DNA of 7,051 nucleotides, from contig JAIRTF010000199.1 of the NCBI GenBank assembly GCA_031255075.1, forward strand, positions 1 to 7,051. Direction: 5' to 3'. Made by a program: the position numbers and the translations under genes. The notes under the pieces are model-generated. The model saw only the letters and a program-made list of their open reading frames with translations. It was not told the DNA's origin and searched no databases. This DNA comes from Bifidobacteriaceae bacterium. Lineage in GTDB: Bacteria; Actinomycetota; Actinomycetes; Actinomycetales; WQXJ01. Below are positions 6,029 to 7,051 of the stretch, one piece after another. The stretch's first letter is position 1. The number at the start of each line of letters is the position of its first letter.

Positions 6029-6066
6029 CGGCTGCCCGGCGCCGGTCAACAGGCAGCCGATAGGCT
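6029..6066 (+). promoter_or_regulatory. Inverted repeat and -10 box upstream of ilvD
   Basis: CGGCTGCC (6029-6036) and GGCAGCCG (6052-6059) are perfect 8-bp arms with centres 23 bp apart, about two helical turns, and the spacer holds the palindrome CCGGCGCCGG (6036-6045). The right arm ends one base before TAGGCT (6061-6066), a TANNNT -10 box placed 6 nt before ATG 6073. The arms therefore cover the -35 region and could be an operator. A terminator hairpin for mntH is the alternative. No Shine-Dalgarno is visible, so the ilvD mRNA is probably leaderless. Confidence 0.4.
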
Positions 6067-6072
6067 AACCCC

Positions 6073-7051
6073 ATGCCAAAACTGCGTTCGGATGTGCTGA
6101 TGACGGGTCGAAACATGGCCGGTGCCAGGGCCCTACTCCGAGCGGCGGGCGTCGCCAGAGAGGATTTCGGCAAGCCGATCATTGCCGTAGCCAACTCCTT
6201 TACCGAGTTCAACCCCGGGCACACCCATTTGGCGCCGGTTGGCCGGTTGGTTTCCCAGGCCATCCATGAGGCCGGCGGCATTGCCCGCGAATTCAACACC
6301 ATTGCCGTCGATGACGGAATCGCCATGGGCCATGAGGGCATGTTGTATTCGTTGCCCAGCCGCGACCTGATCGCGGACAGCGTTGAGTACATGGTCAACG
6401 CCCACCGGGCGGACGCGCTGATTTGCATTTCGAACTGCGACAAAATCACGCCCGGCATGTTGATGGCCTCAATGCGCCTGAACATCCCCACGGTGTTTGT
6501 GTCTGGCGGTCCCATGGAAGGCGGCCACGCCGTCCTGCCTGACGGCAGCCGCAGAGACCGCCTGGACCTGATTGTGGCCATGTCCGAATCAGCCAACCCG
6601 CAGGTCAGCGACGGAGATTTGGCGGCCATCGAAGAAGGCGCCTGCCCCACCTGCGGTTCTTGTTCAGGGATGTTCACCGCCAACTCGATGAACTGCCTGA
6701 CGGAGGCCATGGGTCTGGCATTGCCCGGCAACGGGACCCTGTTGGCCACCCACACTGACCGGGAGAAGCTGTTCCGCCGGGCCGCTGCGGCAGTAGTTGA
6801 CCTGGCCAACCGCTACTACCAGCAAGATGACGCCTCGGTCCTACCGAAGTCCATCGCCACGCTGGCCGCCTTCGAAAACGCCATGACCTTGGACATCGCT
6901 ATGGGTGGCTCCACCAACACCATTCTGCACATCTTGGCCATTGCCAAAGAGGCTGGTGTGGAATTCACCCTGCACAACATTGAGGCGCTCAGCCGCCGTG
7001 TCCCCTGCATCTGCAAAGTGGCGCCCAACGGCCCGGCGCTGATCCAGGACG
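6073..7051 (+). CDS. ilvD: Dihydroxy-acid dehydratase IlvD (N-terminal part, cut by the window end)
   Basis: This Fe-S enzyme removes water from 2,3-dihydroxy-isovalerate and 2,3-dihydroxy-3-methylvalerate, the shared late step of valine, leucine and isoleucine synthesis (and the pantothenate precursor). The 326 codons present correspond to about half of the usual 610-620 residues. It aligns from its first residue with the E. coli-type long form: MPKLRS, GRNMAGARALLRA, FGKPIIAVANSFTEF, NTIAVDDGIAMGHEGMLYS with Mg ligand D81, CISNCDKITPGM with cluster Cys122, Asp123 and Lys124 (the residue carbamylated in the family), then GACPTCGSCSGMFTANSMNC, in which the second cluster Cys (C194) is expected. 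No residue needed in this half seems missing. The start lies 6 nt after a TANNNT box with no Shine-Dalgarno. No leader peptide rich in Ile/Leu/Val precedes it, so attenuation of the E. coli type is not indicated. Confidence 0.96.
   Translation, partial: MPKLRSDVLMTGRNMAGARALLRAAGVAREDFGKPIIAVANSFTEFNPGHTHLAPVGRLVSQAIHEAGGIAREFNTIAVDDGIAMGHEGMLYSLPSRDLIADSVEYMVNAHRADALICISNCDKITPGMLMASMRLNIPTVFVSGGPMEGGHAVLPDGSRRDRLDLIVAMSESANPQVSDGDLAAIEEGACPTCGSCSGMFTANSMNCLTEAMGLALPGNGTLLATHTDREKLFRRAAAAVVDLANRYYQQDDASVLPKSIATLAAFENAMTLDIAMGGSTNTILHILAIAKEAGVEFTLHNIEALSRRVPCICKVAPNGPALIQD

Noticed and set aside
5945..6072. Amino-acid attenuation leader peptide before ilvD.
   Set aside because: No short frame with a run of Ile, Leu or Val codons and no terminator with a T-run were seen. 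The TANNNT box 6 nt before the ATG leaves no room for a leader.
5945..6113. Stop-codon readthrough extension of MntH past the first TAG.
   Set aside because: The frame meets a second TAG within seven codons because of the tandem repeat, and the sequence beyond it shows no protein-like features.
5904..6809. A 301-codon open frame on the minus strand opposite ilvD and the mntH 3' end.
   Set aside because: It lies antisense to a clearly recognised IlvD with full motif conservation. Its translation has low-complexity Arg/Pro tails and no family signature. Long antisense frames are common in GC-rich DNA.

Overview
The window reads as GC-rich chromosomal DNA from an actinobacterium (Actinomycetota). 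Four things point there. Third codon positions are strongly G/C. A ribosomal RNA methyltransferase gene (rsmI) sits back-to-back with a bacterial protein O-mannosyltransferase gene (pmt), an arrangement also known from Mycobacterium tuberculosis (Rv1003/Rv1002c). A DtxR-type metal operator precedes mntH. Several genes look leaderless, with a TANNNT box 6-8 nt before the start codon. I cannot name the genus. I see no insertion sequence, phage gene, CRISPR array or structural RNA gene.

Layout. (1) 1-1861, minus strand: the N-terminal 620 residues of a large secreted surface protein, with a signal peptide, an N-terminal head region, one full DUF11-type repeat and most of a second; it runs off the left edge. 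(2) 1862-2049: a 188-bp gap with nested and mutually exclusive inverted repeats directly upstream of that gene, a candidate structured 5' leader. (3) 2050-2886, minus: rsmI, the 16S rRNA C1402 2'-O-ribose methyltransferase. (4) 2887-2905: only 19 bp separate the divergent starts of rsmI and pmt, and this gap appears to hold two overlapping -10 boxes. (5) 2906-4450, plus: pmt, a membrane GT39 mannosyltransferase, with a hairpin at its stop codon. (6) 4451-4600: the mntH control region, with a -10-like box, two short hairpins, a 19-bp DtxR/MntR-like operator and a good ribosome binding site. (7) 4601-5944, plus: mntH, an NRAMP manganese/iron importer. (8) 5936-6072: a 21-bp tandem repeat across the mntH stop that folds into two hairpins, then an 8-bp inverted repeat just before the ilvD -10 box. 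(9) 6073-7051, plus: the first 326 codons of ilvD (dihydroxy-acid dehydratase), cut by the right edge.

The genes are mostly independent housekeeping functions: ribosome modification, protein glycosylation, metal uptake and branched-chain amino acid synthesis. A link worth considering is that Pmt mannosylates Sec-exported proteins at Ser/Thr-rich stretches, and the exported surface protein two genes away carries such a stretch between its head and its first repeat. The most unusual parts of the window are regulatory: the switch-like leader of the surface gene, the 19-bp divergent leaderless promoter, the metal box of mntH, and the hairpin-forming repeats around the mntH/ilvD junction.
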